A stretch of 64,000 nt of DNA from assembly GCA_963675135.1 (NCBI GenBank), contig OY776132.1, positions 620,001 to 684,000 of the forward strand, in the 5' to 3' direction. The translations under genes and the position numbers were made by a program. Of this stretch, positions 34,460-46,542 are shown piece by piece (positions within the stretch are counted from its first letter, which is position 1; each line of letters opens with the position of its first letter). The DNA comes from Galeopsis tetrahit. Lineage: Eukaryota; Streptophyta; Magnoliopsida; Lamiales; Lamiaceae. The notes beneath the pieces are model-generated. The model worked only from the letters and a program-made list of their open reading frames with translations. It made no database searches and had not been told where the DNA came from.

Positions 34460-37400
34460 ATGGCTTTATCTATTGGAGTATGTTCGAGGTCATGTTTTGA
34501 TTTTGTTGAGGTGCCATTTCCGAGTAATTTGTCGAAAGGACGAGTAGTTTATCCTGTTGTTTCGAGAGAGGGTAGAATTGGGAAGGTGAGATCGAAAATT
34601 AAGTGTTTTGCTTCAAGAGGTAATGTGGCTCGTGATTTAGATTCTGGGGAGAATGCTAGTGTGAGTAGCTCGGATGAGGAGGATGATTTAAGCCATGTGA
34701 TAAAGTTCAAGATGTCGGATTTTAAGGTTCATGATCGTGTTAGCATTGGCCTTGGAAATCGGGTTCGTGAAAGGAAGATTTATCATGCTATTGATGTTGT
34801 ATCATTGAGTTTTTAATGGCATTGTCTAACATGGATTGAAATTGAATTGTGATGCAGGGTGGTGAGTTAGTGTATGAAGCTACAGTCAAGGAAGCAAGTA
34901 GGTATGTTTTTATTTATGGAATTCAATTAAGCTAGTCATTGATGTATTACAAATATGTAGAAATTTAGAGATAAAACATTTTGATACTGCTTTCTTTTTA
35001 GCAATGCAGTCCACTTTTTAATACAAGAGTAGTACTTCGGCTACTGGTTAGTGCACAAGCTAAGCGGAGGGGAAACCGGGCAATAGAGGTATGCTTTTGG
35101 TGATACTGTTGTGTTACTAAAATTAGTGATCGTTATCTGATTTATCGTCTTCTTGTGGGAATTTTGTTCTAGGTTTTGAAGAAACTATCTCGCCAAAGAC
35201 TAATGTACCATTCTTACTCAATGCAAGTTCATGGCTATGTGTGCTCATCCACAACCGATGACAGCAGTTCATTTATTCTAGTTCATGGAGTAGGCTGCTT
35301 TCTCTAATTATCAATTTATGTGGTTGCTATCGTTTTCAGTGAATTCTGTTAGTGTTAGTTGATGTCCATCATAGTATTAAGGAAAACTGATATATGCTCT
35401 GTACTGAAATGAGCTTTTATATTTGTGGGTAAATTGAAAAAAAAAAAAAAAAAGACCTTTAACTTTTGAATTATGCAGAAATGCCTTGTAACTTTAAAAA
35501 AGTTGGTAAAAATGCACATTGACCAGTTTTATCATGTTATTCGGCATTTTTGTCAAGTTTTTTGATTGACGTTGCTTATTCTTAAATTGTCACGTCAGCC
35601 TCTCCCGGTTAAGAAACTGGGAAGAACCGGTTGTGGGGCAGTTTTATCAAGAAATTTAAAGTCACAGGGCATTTTAGTATAATTCAAACATTACAGGGCA
35701 TTTTCAAAATATCATCAAAGTTACAGCAGAGCATTTTTTTTCAATTTTCCCTATATTTGTCTGATGGTAATGACATGTTCATGTATCTAACTGAGTGGAA
35801 TGATTGACTATGATAATTCCATACAGCTGACAATCGGCGTTCTTAATGTGCAGTATCATGGCAGTTCTTCTTTGAGACATTGGCTTCAACAATCAGATTG
35901 GCTTCCAACTCTGGAAGCTACTCTTGCATTGGACGAGGAATCTGTCAAGAAAGTTGGCGATGATACAGTTGGAGGTCCAGCAATTTCTCGGCAGTTACGC
36001 CTTATTCGAATTTTAATGCGAGATCTATTGATTGGAGTATGATTTTCCCTCATTACCCCAAATCAGCATATATGAGCTTTCTCCTTAAGTAATAATTACG
36101 TGACAATTGCAATGTTTTTTCTAATGTTTTTTTTGTTGTACTAGGTGAATTACTTACACAGGCATGGACTTGCACATACAGAGTTGAGAATCGAAAATTT
36201 GCATATTAGCCCTGTCGATAAACATATCAAAGTGAGTATAACCATCAATATCCATGAGAAGGAAATTAAGTAATTAGTATACAAAAATTCTATAATATTG
36301 GTCTATGTTTGCTGTATTAGGTTGGCATTTTGGGAAATGCTGCTGATTTTCATGATTATGGTCCTGAAGATAACAAAACAGAGAGCTACATAGACAGGCG
36401 AAAAATGATGATTGCATTTGACATGAGGTATCATATACTTTCTGTAATTAATACAAGCGCTCTTGTGTTGATCTATCACTAGTTTTTCATAAGATATATT
36501 CTTTAAATGTATTTGCAAGATGTGTTGGTTTTATCATGGCTAAAATGGTACTGAGGGACCTCATGGATCCACTGATATTTGCCAAGTTCAAAGCATTCCT
36601 CTCCAAGGTAATCAATCCCTTCTTAATTAATATGTTGTTTGGAATGTAGTCATTTGCTTCTAGTGAAGTCCCTTACCTCCCCCACATTTTTTGTGACTTT
36701 CAGGGAAACGACCCTTCGTGCTTGCGTGAGTTTTTAATGCATGTCAGTAGAAATTCTTCTTCTGATAACGTAGGATTCCAAGTAAGTAAATATTCTTCTT
36801 TGACACATGACAACTCCTTCAGCCCTTCGTTCCAATTCTGAAAGATGAGATTGTGTACAAAACTTATTGCAGATACTGGATAGAAACTGGGGTGCTGGTT
36901 GGAATTTGCTTGCCTTACTTCTTGCTACCAAACCTTCGCAGAGAATAAGGTAGCTGAATTTGATACTATGGCCTAGGTCTAAATGAAATTCAGAAAATTA
37001 TACTTTAATTAACTCGTATATTTCTTATTTCATGATTCTGTAGTTGCTTAAATGCATTGAGGCATCCTTTCTTGTGTGGACCAAGATGGCGTGTAGCCCC
37101 AACAATGGACATGATCAGATGGAGCCTCGGTTCAACTGCAGTTCGAATTACAGAGGAATACATTTATGGCATGCAGCAGGTTTTCTGAAATCTTTCCCTC
37201 TAAATTAAGTCTGTTTTGTTTTCTTTCTTGTGATGACAGAGATTCATAAATCTGAACTTTCAGCTTTTTGGTTTCGGATATGCAATGAAAAACTTATATT
37301 GGCTAGCTATGTGAACTTGTGCTACTGACAATTTTTGTTAACCTATTTTATATATTTTATGTTTCAGAGACGAAAAATATTTCATTTCATTGAGCTAATG

Positions 37401-38555
37401 GAGATGTCGAATCCTCATTCAAAACCAAGGGTAATAAATTTATTTATCATTTCATTACCACAGTTTCTACTCGTTTCCTTCCCAGTCTGCATAAAATCAG
37501 TCGTGAAGGATGAAGTTGCTTTTGTGAACCTAATTTCTTTGCATTACTTCCATCTTTTATAAATAATCTTTTCCCTGTGTCAATTACCAGTTATGCTGAC
37601 TTCCTAATAATTCTAGTCTATGTGTTCCCCCTACGTTGACATCGATTTTAACTCTACTGAACTTGTGATCTCAGTTGTCCGTATAATTCTTCGGGGAAAA
37701 GTTTTTTTTTTTTGTCATGTACGTTTGCTCATTTACGGTTTCAGGACACTTCATTTTTCTGAGTTAAATTTCGTCCTGCTAACTTTCAAAATGTCCTTTG
37801 ACCAGCCACAACAGGTTAATAACCAGTTTTGAAAGTTAGCAAGGCGAAATTCAAAAATCATTTTCTATGGTTATTTATACACAATCACCTTTTATAATTT
37901 TAATCCTCATTGAATTCAGAATTGGCTGGAACTGCTGCCTGGCAAATGGCGTCTTCTGTACAGCACAGGCCGCCACATAGGACTCACCCTCCGACAACCA
38001 ACAACCCGAGTCCTTATCGGCGACGTGCATTTGAAAGTAACCAAGCTCTCAAAACGACACGCAACTTTCTCTCTACAATCAGACATTGGATTCAAAGTAA
38101 TGCAAGGTCGACATTGGTCCCATGATAAATCAGGAACCCGCGGAAAATTACAAGCCACGTCTCTCTCCAAGCTGAGAGCTGGGAAACGGCTGTACATGAA
38201 GGAGGAAACTGCCACCAGAATGTCTGCATCCACGCCAGACGTGAGTGAATCTATTCTGGAAAAAATGTCGAGCAAGAAGTGGAGGAAGATCATTCCGATG
38301 AAGGAGTTCCCTTCTAGTCTGCCCGTCGCCAAACTCGTTTGTGCTGATGTGGACATTACACTGAGATTGGATGAGCCGTTAGAAAGTGATGTTACAATTG
38401 CACAGAGTGTTATTCGTGAAGTGAGGATGCAGGTTCCACCTGAGTCGTTTGATGTTTCAAAAATTGTGTGTGGGACTTACGTAGATTCGAGGTTACTCGT
38501 GCTTCGATGTGTGAATGGCTCTGCGCTGTTGTTCGTTAGGGCCCTCGAAAGTTGA
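34460..38555 (+). CDS. ORG1: Plastid-lipid-associated protein 14 / ORG1-like: pseudokinase plus fibrillin
   Basis: 13 coding exons: 34460-34762, 34858-34901, 35010-35088, 35173-35289, 35854-36036, 36145-36231, 36321-36427, 36520-36607, 36704-36781, 36873-36949, 37044-37179, 37368-37430, 37920-38555; 665 residues (about 670 in Arabidopsis PAP14). The N-terminus is Ser/Arg-rich, as expected for a chloroplast transit peptide. Residues about 100-430 form a protein-kinase-like domain, but the catalytic loop reads HTELRIEN at 253-260 in place of HRDxKxxN, and the DFG site reads like ADFHDYG, so it is probably catalytically dead. The last exon (455-665) is a PAP/fibrillin domain, starting NWLELLPGKWRLLYSTG, which in the family associates with plastoglobules and thylakoids. 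A GNLAxxE-like Asp/Glu-rich stretch at 75-85 precedes the kinase part. It lies directly downstream of the ATX gene, as At5g53450 does near At5g53430. Introns 4 and 12 hold MITEs. Confidence 0.92.
35427..35751. mobile_element. MULE-type MITE in ORG1 intron 4
   Basis: 325 bp with ends GGGTAAATTGAAAAAAA and TTTTTTTCAATTTTCCC. It is flanked by exact 9-bp direct repeats TATATTTGT at 35418-35426 and 35752-35760. It is non-coding. A 9-bp duplication indicates a Mutator-like transposase acting in trans. Confidence 0.8.
37753..37865. repeat. Hairpin MITE-like inverted repeat in ORG1 intron 12
   Basis: TTCGTCCTGCTAACTTTCAA on the left pairs with TTGAAAGTTAGCAAGGCGAA on the right (two mismatches), around a loop of about 40 nt containing CCTTTGACCAG. 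It lies just upstream of the last exon. Confidence 0.65.
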
Positions 38556-40423
38556 TAATGTATGTATGTTGTATCATATTTAATGGTTACTTACAGTTAG
38601 GTTGTTGATAAATGTATGTATTTTGTGTCATTCTCTCTACGTATAAAACGATCTTTTCAGGTTACGTTAAAATCCAGACACAAGTCAAGATCGAACTAAA
38701 TTTATGAGTAATACTTGGGCACATTATTATACAATGCAAGTGGTGCACACATCCCCCCTCCCACCCCCCAAAAAAAACCTTTTAAAAAATTAAGGAATAC
38801 TTTACCCATCCCTTCAAAAGGTTTACAATTTTATTTTTGGTTTGTCTAAACATAAAGTTTATATTTTATTATTATCAAAATTAACTATTCCCTCCGTTCT
38901 ATGAAAGCTACCCATGAGCTTTGGACACGGAGGTTAAGAAATATGACAATAAAAGGTACGCTATATAAAAAGAAAAGAAAACCTAAAACCATAAGCTCAC
39001 AAGTCGAGTCAAAAGCCGGAGTGTCATTAAAACCTTGCCTGAGAAAATCCTCCTTAGGGACAAAACTCGAGGTCAAGGGAAAAGGTACACTCCTCTAAAA
39101 CAAAGTCTAAAGTAGAATAGTGAAAGTAAGACAAATGCAAGTGTTCCGCGAAGCATCGTGTCATCCAGCATATCCGATCAGCGATTGTGAAGGATAAAGT
39201 GTCAGAGTCGGCTGATTCATCTGGTGGCTGATGAGGCGGACCCTTCCGCGTTTGGTGTGTTGGACAACACCCGCGAGCTCAGTCAAACTAGAATCTTCTA
39301 CATAAATGACACGTTGGCTATATCCCTTAGAGAGTCATAATCTAGGACACTTTGTTCTTTGTTCAATTCATCAAAGTGAGCAGCCGTAGAAGCATGTGTG
39401 AGGTCATGAATGGCCCGTTCCCGGAGGTGGGCAAGAGGTTCACGAGTCTTCTTAATAGTACGCTTCGGCTGAAAAAACACCCTAGTGGCGGACTGGCGGC
39501 CTTTCGGGCTGCCGCCCGAGTGAAATGTTGATGCGTGGGGGTCGACACCCCAGCAGGGTCAGGGTGACCCCCCCCCCCCCCCCCTATCCTGTAAAGCGTC
39601 CTCCAACACCACATGTTCTTCAGAAGATCGGTTACTGACAAGTGATGTGTTTAAGTTCTCCTCTGAGAGCGCTCCGAAAGCGTTTTCCAACGAAATTGAG
39701 TAGGTACTCCACATAGAATAAGTAGAAGAATATAATTAAATGTGAGAGAGCAGTTTATCAAAAAAAGAATGGGTAGCTTTCATTGGAACGAACAAAAATT
39801 GAAAGTTGATAGTTTTAACTAGAACAAATGGATTATCTTTCTATACTTATTTTTCTCATTCCCATCTCTTTCTGCATTTTCTATGGTATATACATGTTTT
39901 TGCTGTTTATTTATCTGATGAACAAACCATATTCAAACTACTAAAATTTAACGCTCACTGGCTTAATAATTTTAAATTCTAGCTTAAATTGAGCATTAGA
40001 GCTCACTCCACCCTAGTGAGGGATAACAAGATTTTCAACATCAAATTATTCATAAACGAAAAGAATACGATGTAAGGTTCAATAAAAAAACTGTCCAGAT
40101 GAAACACAATTTAAACATTGGGTATACTACTACTAATCAACGTTGCATCTGCGCCTAAGACGAAAATGTGACAATAGCCGGTATATCATAGCATACACAA
40201 TAACGCAATTTCATTTGCAAAATTACATGCTCTCGATTAGATGAATTCTGTCTTTCTTACAAAATAAAAAAATGATACTGAATTCATAGCCTCATACAAG
40301 TATTTAGGTCGTTGCTCCGAGAAATGGTTCAATCCAATAGGCAACGTAAAATCCGCTTGGATTGTTCTGCTAAACGTAGTACCGTAAAACACACGACAGG
40401 TCCCTTGCATTGGATTGCTTCAT
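38556..40423. other. Convergent intergenic region ORG1/SF3A3 with interrupted MITE
   Basis: Both 3'UTRs face this region. The main feature is the element at 38887-39793, listed separately. The rest, 39800-40420, is AT-rich and would include the SF3A3 3'UTR. Confidence 0.4.
38887..39793. mobile_element. Stowaway-like MITE split by a GC-rich insertion
   Basis: Left end ATTCCCTCCGTTCTATGAAA then GCTACCCAT; the matching inverted right end is ATGGGTAGCTTTCATTGGAA. About 735 bp between roughly 38960 and 39695 is much richer in GC than its surroundings and contains a 17-C run (39568-39584). GGTAC occurs at both edges (38957-38961, 39693-39697) and once inside. Fragmentary open frames on both strands (for example minus-strand KKTREPLAHLRERAIHDLTH) do not match anything I know. 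It could be a retroelement piece or captured host sequence. Confidence 0.5.
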
Positions 40424-43400
40424 TTATATCAAACCTTGACGTTGTAGATCGGTGTATGTTTTCTTGTTATAAATGTTGCCCTCTTGATCTTCATATTCTT
40501 CTTCCAGATCCGGGCGCCACTTGTTCAACCCTTGCTTTTCTTGTATTCTCTCCCAAAGTTCTTTCGCTTCCTAATTATTGATGAATAATGTGAGAGGATA
40601 ATCAACAAAAAAGGTAAAAACTTATCCGAGACAGATGGAATGAAGAATGTTAGAAAGAGTACCTCGATTGATGTAATCTCATTAAAATTCTTGGTATTTG
40701 GAATTCCAAGACATCGCATCCCGTGTTGGTGTCTCCATTCCTTAAAATGACGCTCATAAGCTCTGCGGCCCCAGTAACTATGGTTCCCGCATATCTCGCA
40801 TTTGAACTCCTGATAACATTCACAAGTTCAAGCTTGAGATAAAGTACAAATTGATTTAAAAAACATATACTTGTACTAGATGGTTATTCGAGACAAATAC
40901 TATCAATTTGTGTAGGTAACATAATTTTGTTCTAGGCAATTAATTAAATTATTACGTAAACTAAAGCTACACGTATATATTTTTAATACCTGCCCAAGCC
41001 CATGAAGCTTATACAACCAGTAAGGTATAGGCTTTCCGTCCCAACCCATAGGTAATTTCAGGGGATTGTAGATCTGCTGATCTTCATCGTCACTTTCAGA
41101 CTCAGGTTGTACTTCGTCCTGATCGTAGAATTCAAACAAAAGACATGTTATATGCTGTCATGATATAAGAAAACCAGTCCACAGTTCTATTCAGACGACA
41201 GATGGAAAATAGCAATAGTTAATGTAACTTCATTTATTCATTTACTTATGGCCAGAAGACAGTAGATTGCAGTAAGAGAATGAAAATATATTTATATCAT
41301 TATACGTATACTAGACCATTAGGGCCTTGTTAATTTTCTGAAGATGTCAACATTTAGAGTCTTTTTTTTTCTGCACAAAACATCTATCGTGTATGCTTAA
41401 CATCAACAGATATGAATAATCAATTATATAATGTCGTAAAACATTTTGATAACATTCAATCACACAACATATGTATTTTCCTTGTGTATGAACATTAGAG
41501 TTCTTTTACATACCTGTTTTCTTGTTCTTTTTTTAAATGAGTTTACAGAGTTTGAAAAATAGTACCTCTTCACGTTCTTGAACAATTTCATCATATGTCA
41601 AGGCGTGTTTCTTTTCGATATTTTCTTTTGTACGTACAATCGTCTGCAGAATGTCAAGAAACAAGATAAGTAGAGTTCAGTGTCCTGAATGGTATAAAGT
41701 CTTCTATAGCCTAGAAGACAATCAGAATTACAGCATAGGAGCTGCAGAAGATTGTAAATAACTGCAATTACACAAAAGACAAAGATTGCAATAGAAACAG
41801 TGTATAAGGGGAAGGGCATGTGCGAGAAGTCAGAATAGACATGGCATTAGCTTACCTCATGCAACAGATCACACATTTTGTTCATCTTCGCTTCCATCAA
41901 CGCAATTTCTTTTGCATCTTCACTTTGTCGTTGGCCCACACCACTACCATTTTGCTCAGGTCCACGCGAGCCTTTGGCAAAATGCTTGCGTTCCAACTTA
42001 TCAAGCGGTGTATGCTGCAATGAAAGTAAAGAACAAGATAAATAGCATGCATAAACTTCACAAGTCATAGGCAGACAAGCAAAGTTTATGGAGGGAGTTT
42101 GACAGAAAATAAAATTTCATAATACAGATGGCAACTGCTTAGTTAGAGAGACTAAGGGAAAGGGGGGGGGGGGGAGATTAGCAAGGATACAATAAATCTA
42201 GTTATACAAAATGGCAAACTAGTAGCAAATTTTTTATAATCACAAAAAATGGTAGAAATATGCAAACCTTTGTAAGAAAAAGTCTCTCTGCACGTTGTTG
42301 TAGGGTACCTCCCGTCTTCAGACCAAGTGCAGCTAACGCCTAAAATAAGCATCAGTCAACAGCATTATCATAAGTAGGAAATCAAATGGACAGTATATTC
42401 TGATGCGAATTTCAGATGGTATAACAACGACGATTCTGCATAAAAACATACAAAAGCATCCTTTCTGGGAGTCTCTGACTTCATTTGTTGGACCATCTAA
42501 ATCTATAGTTTAACTTATTTAAAAGGTATTGCTTTGATATACTCCTACTCTTTGAACTGATATATAGCTCTAAATCAGCCACACCCCCATCATCTTGAGG
42601 GTCCAGGTTTTTTTCATATGGACCCCCTTTCCACCCCCAAGATAAATGCATTTATTCTTTACCAAAACAGCATAGAATCAAAAAATAATCTAGTTATTTG
42701 AAATGTGTTAAGTAATAAGAATAAATTTAGCCATACCTCCTTTAACTTCTCTTGTCCTACTTCCATTAACTGTTCGACGGTACTGTAATAATCAAGATCA
42801 ATCGTTGCCTCCTTTTGTTGGACTTTCCCATCATGGTTCTCATTCCCCCATCCTTCCATCAGTCCATTGCTCCACTGCTCTTCAAATTCAGCAACTACCT
42901 GCCAAATACAAACGACTTTCAGAAATTTAATAACAATTACCAAAACCATCTGAACTCAACTAAAATGTGAACTAATTAGGGACAAAGCATCTGCTTTATG
43001 GCATCAAACGTGAGAGCAAATAAAATAATTAACAACTTTCTCCTCACAATAGAAATAGCATAATTCAAACTTTATGGTGGATCAATTTATCAGATTGAAG
43101 CAAAGAGGCCAAGTTATTTGGCAGTCAGAGTACAAGAAAAAAAATGAATGAACCACAATGAAATTGAAGCTAACCTTCGAAAATATTCTATCAAGATCTT
43201 GCAGAGGTTCAGTCCGCTCAAAGAAGTATACAAGATATTCCACAAGTCTTTGTATATATTCTCGATATTGCCTGTTGAAATAAGGGAGAGACATTATAGG
43301 AAACTCTCTGGATTGTGATCCAATACTTGGCCAAAGAGCCTTAACAAACAACAGTAGACAGAAGACAATGTCTTGAATAACTTGTCATCCAAGGAGGCAA

Positions 43401-45230
43401 GGACATGCCACCCCAGCTTACAAAAACAAGGCGGCCTCAGCAGATTAAAGTAGTCATTCCAAAACAAATGAGCAGGTACAATCCTACCTTTGGCTTCACA
43501 GTTCACACCACTACTAATATAAAGCAGTAAGAATAATTTGGAATATAAATCAAAGTGAAATAAGAGAAGTGTAGCTTTATACAGTCGCAAAGACTCAAAA
43601 TCAAAAAAAAAGGGGAATCTGCATAACTAGAATTCAATTTTATGTCAGTGCACATGTGTAGAGAAAAAGCATGCTGCATAACTAGAAGCTAAAACTTTAA
43701 GGTTATTTCTTATTTTTCAAATTCAGCCACCCTAAGTAGAACAGATATGCAGCACCTTTAACCAAAAACAGTGAAACTTTTATAGACAAATGGAGCTTAG
43801 AACGTATATTTTGGAGTGAGTCACAAAACGATAACCTTACCTAGTCAACTTGAACTTGGGGGATATCTTCCCTAGGTCTGAAAATTTATCAAGATAAGCA
43901 GAGTACTCAATTTGCTGTCCAAACTTGGAGTTGATATACTCATTATATAGTTCATGTAAATCAAGGTACCGTCCAAGGGATTCCTGAAATAAAATCAACA
44001 AAAGAAATGAGGATTCTAGAAGACTAGAAGTAAAGGTTTTCTTGCACACACAATCAATTCTTATTTAAAATTAATAATAGTACAATGTAAAAGATGAAGT
44101 GCCTTCTTTAGAAACAAAGACAACCTGATTTTTTTAGAAAACAGATCACAAACTTATCTTTCATTTGTGCAAGATGGCATCATGCATAATCCAGCCCAAT
44201 GACCAATTAATTAATGATAAGAAACTTCACTTTTTGAGGACATGATAAGAAACTATATTAATATAGCTATCATGGATTGGGTTAATCTCAGCCTAATCCA
44301 TTACTTGAAATAGGAACATTTTTTATAGAAGGTGTGAAGCAGATAAAATACACTGCACTGAATCACCAATTAAACATTTATAGATTCCAGTGATATGAAA
44401 TTGGAGTCATTAATAAAACTCAACCAAGGCAGCATGAGTATTTCAAACTGAAAACAAAATTAACCTCCAAGTTTAAGGATTGAAAAAAATTCCTGAATTT
44501 CTATCCCTGAAAAGTTAAAGAAAACAAAAGACAAATATCAAACCCATCTTAAATTCAACCATCAGCTTTCCTTTGCATTATGCATCAAAATTTAATCTTC
44601 CACCATCAACCATTACCCTTCAAACCCTAATCAACTCCTAACTACTAAAGAAATAGTTTTACCTCCCCAGCAAACTCAATGTTTGGCTCCACTTTGAGAA
44701 GCTCTTCATACTCATCAGTAGTGTCAACATAGCGTGAAGCTGGATGCCGTCTATGATACTCCCGAATCTGCATTCATCCACAATTATCCATCAAAATTGC
44801 ACAACGCACACTACAAAAACCTAAATTAACCCTAGAATTACACACCTCTTTCAACCTATCATAAAACGCACTAAACACATTAACATTCGCTGATGTTGCA
44901 CTCTGTCCACCAAGTGCAGCAATCTCATCCTTTCTAGAATTGTCCTTATCTTCGTAGATTTCAATCTAACAACAAACAGACACAATAAATAACAAATCAA
45001 TCACCAGAAATGATAAAAATGAAGTGAAATTCAGCATAAACGTATCGAAATCGTACGAGTCTGTGAGTGGTGTCAGTAATTTGATCAATCATACTGCGAG
45101 CACGGTGGCTCTGGAAAAGGCGGTCTTTGGCAGTCGGCGGCTCAGTTTGGAGATCCTTCACAATGAGGCGCTCGAGCCGCTCAACTTCCTCGTGCGCCGC
45201 CCGTGTCACCTCCAGCAGAGTCGACGACAT
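40424..45230 (-). CDS. SF3A3: Splicing factor 3A subunit 3 (SF3a60, ATROPOS orthologue)
   Basis: Twelve coding exons on the minus strand: 45230-45057, 44965-44846, 44767-44663, 43983-43841, 43271-43175, 42898-42737, 42339-42268, 42014-41856, 41643-41566, 41118-40990, 40809-40663, 40570-40424; 510 residues against about 504 in Arabidopsis. It is part of the U2 snRNP SF3a complex that contacts the branch-site region during prespliceosome assembly in the nucleus. It starts MSSTLLEVTRAAHEEVERLE. The helical SF3a60-binding segment covers about 75-110. A SAP-like region is at about 250-290 (DLDYYSTVEQL...LAALGLKTGG). The matrin-type zinc finger CEICGNHSYWGRRAYERHF uses C417, C420, H434 and H440. 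It ends TDLQRQGLI. All splice sites are GT-AG. It is divergently placed from the SFT2 gene, about 1.3 kb away. Confidence 0.96.
42162..42174 (+). repeat. 13-G homopolymer in SF3A3 intron 7
   Basis: A run of 13 G at the start of AGATTAGC text inside the intron between exons 7 and 8. It is prone to sequencing error and length variation. Confidence 0.8.
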
Positions 45231-46542
45231 GGTAGCTTCTTCTCCACTCTCTCTCTCTCTCTCCCTAATGCTACCTCAGTCTCTGCAACTCTGCGAGGGT
45301 TTTTCGATTTGTAGAGGTTTTGTGAAGAGGGAAAGGATATGCGACGTCGTTTCATATAGATATAGATATATAGATATAACAATAATTTTCTTTTAAATTA
45401 GAACAAAATATTCATTAGTATAATTGTATAAATATAATCAATAATTTTATTTAAATTGTAAAAATACCTTAAAATATTTGGAATTTCATCATCTATTTTA
45501 TTGTAATTTTTTTTTCAATTACCTCTGAACTTAAATGGATGACAATTGATTGTTTATTAAAATGATAAATTATGAAATGAAACAATATACTAGTGATAAT
45601 ACTCATATGAACAAAATAAAAGAAACATGCCCATTGCATTATAAAAAAATATAGAATGAAATACTATTGAGAAAAAAAAAATCACTAGACTGACGAATTT
45701 GGACCGTCTAGCATCGTCGTCTAGGCGATTAGATTTTTTTTACTATTTTACAACAATTTTTCTTCTATCTGTTTTCTATCTTGCATTCTTGTCGCGACGA
45801 AAACGACATGCATGACGACGTGAGGTTTGGGAGAGGCGGTGTGACCTTCTCATTTTTTAGAAAAATTAAACTACACAATTTTGTGGTTGTCTGGTTTAGC
45901 CCCCCTAAGCGACTAAGCACATTTCCGTCCAAAACGAAGGATTTGCAAGAATTCAGATCAATTGTCTATGCCTAGGAGTAGACATGGGCAAATCGAACCG
46001 CCAAACCAGTCGATTTTTAAACATAATCAGTATTTTACGGTTCGATTTCGGTTAGTAAAATTGAAAATCAACGGTTTCACGGTTTAACCGAAAAAAAATA
46101 TATATATACATTTTTTTAAGGTTAAGTTGTTTTACTAATATTTTTGCCATTTTTCGTTTTAAATTGATAATATTACAACATTTACATTATAAATAAGTTA
46201 AAATGAACAAAAAATGAGCTAAAACTAGACAAAAAAAAAACCATCTGAAACTGACGGTTCGAACCGTCTGCCCATGTCGAGGGCGAAGGCCGATTTTTGC
46301 AATGGAACAATAAAATGAGCCTTAAAAAAAGGGAAAATTTTCAGAAATTTAAACAAAATTCAGAAAAAATAAATAAACAAATCTAATCCTCCAAAAAAAA
46401 AAAAAAAAACTAATATATTAATAATTGCCCCACATGTTTCCTTTAATTACAAAACCACCCATCTTTTCAATTGACTCTGGCTCTCCTAAACTGCAACGAA
46501 AAGTTGATCTGATGAGAGAATAAAGCTGATAAATTCTTGAGA
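45231..46542. other. Divergent intergenic region SF3A3/SFT2
   Basis: A CTCTCTCTCT tract lies at about 45247-45264 just upstream of the SF3A3 start. At about 45970-46282 there is a repeat with inverted ends, AGACATGGGCAAATCGAACC on the left and GGTTCGAACCGTCTGCCCAT on the right, and inner inverted ACGGTTCGATTTCGG/GGTTTAACCG motifs, so it is transposon-like. CGTCTAGGCG-type text is at about 45718. An A-run at about 46393-46410 precedes the presumed SFT2 5'UTR. Short open frames at 45781-45975 are not convincing. Confidence 0.45.

Noticed and set aside
37916..38356. 146-codon minus-strand open frame
   Set aside because: It is the antisense shadow of the long last exon of ORG1, whose plus-strand reading gives a clear fibrillin domain.
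39568..39584. Biological significance of the 17-C run
   Set aside because: Homopolymers of this length are frequent assembly or base-calling artefacts, so no claim is made beyond noting it.
42659..42949. Separate small protein starting MVLVIVIKFLK
   Set aside because: Only 42737-42898 is coding; it is SF3A3 exon 6. The extra N- and C-terminal residues are translated intron.
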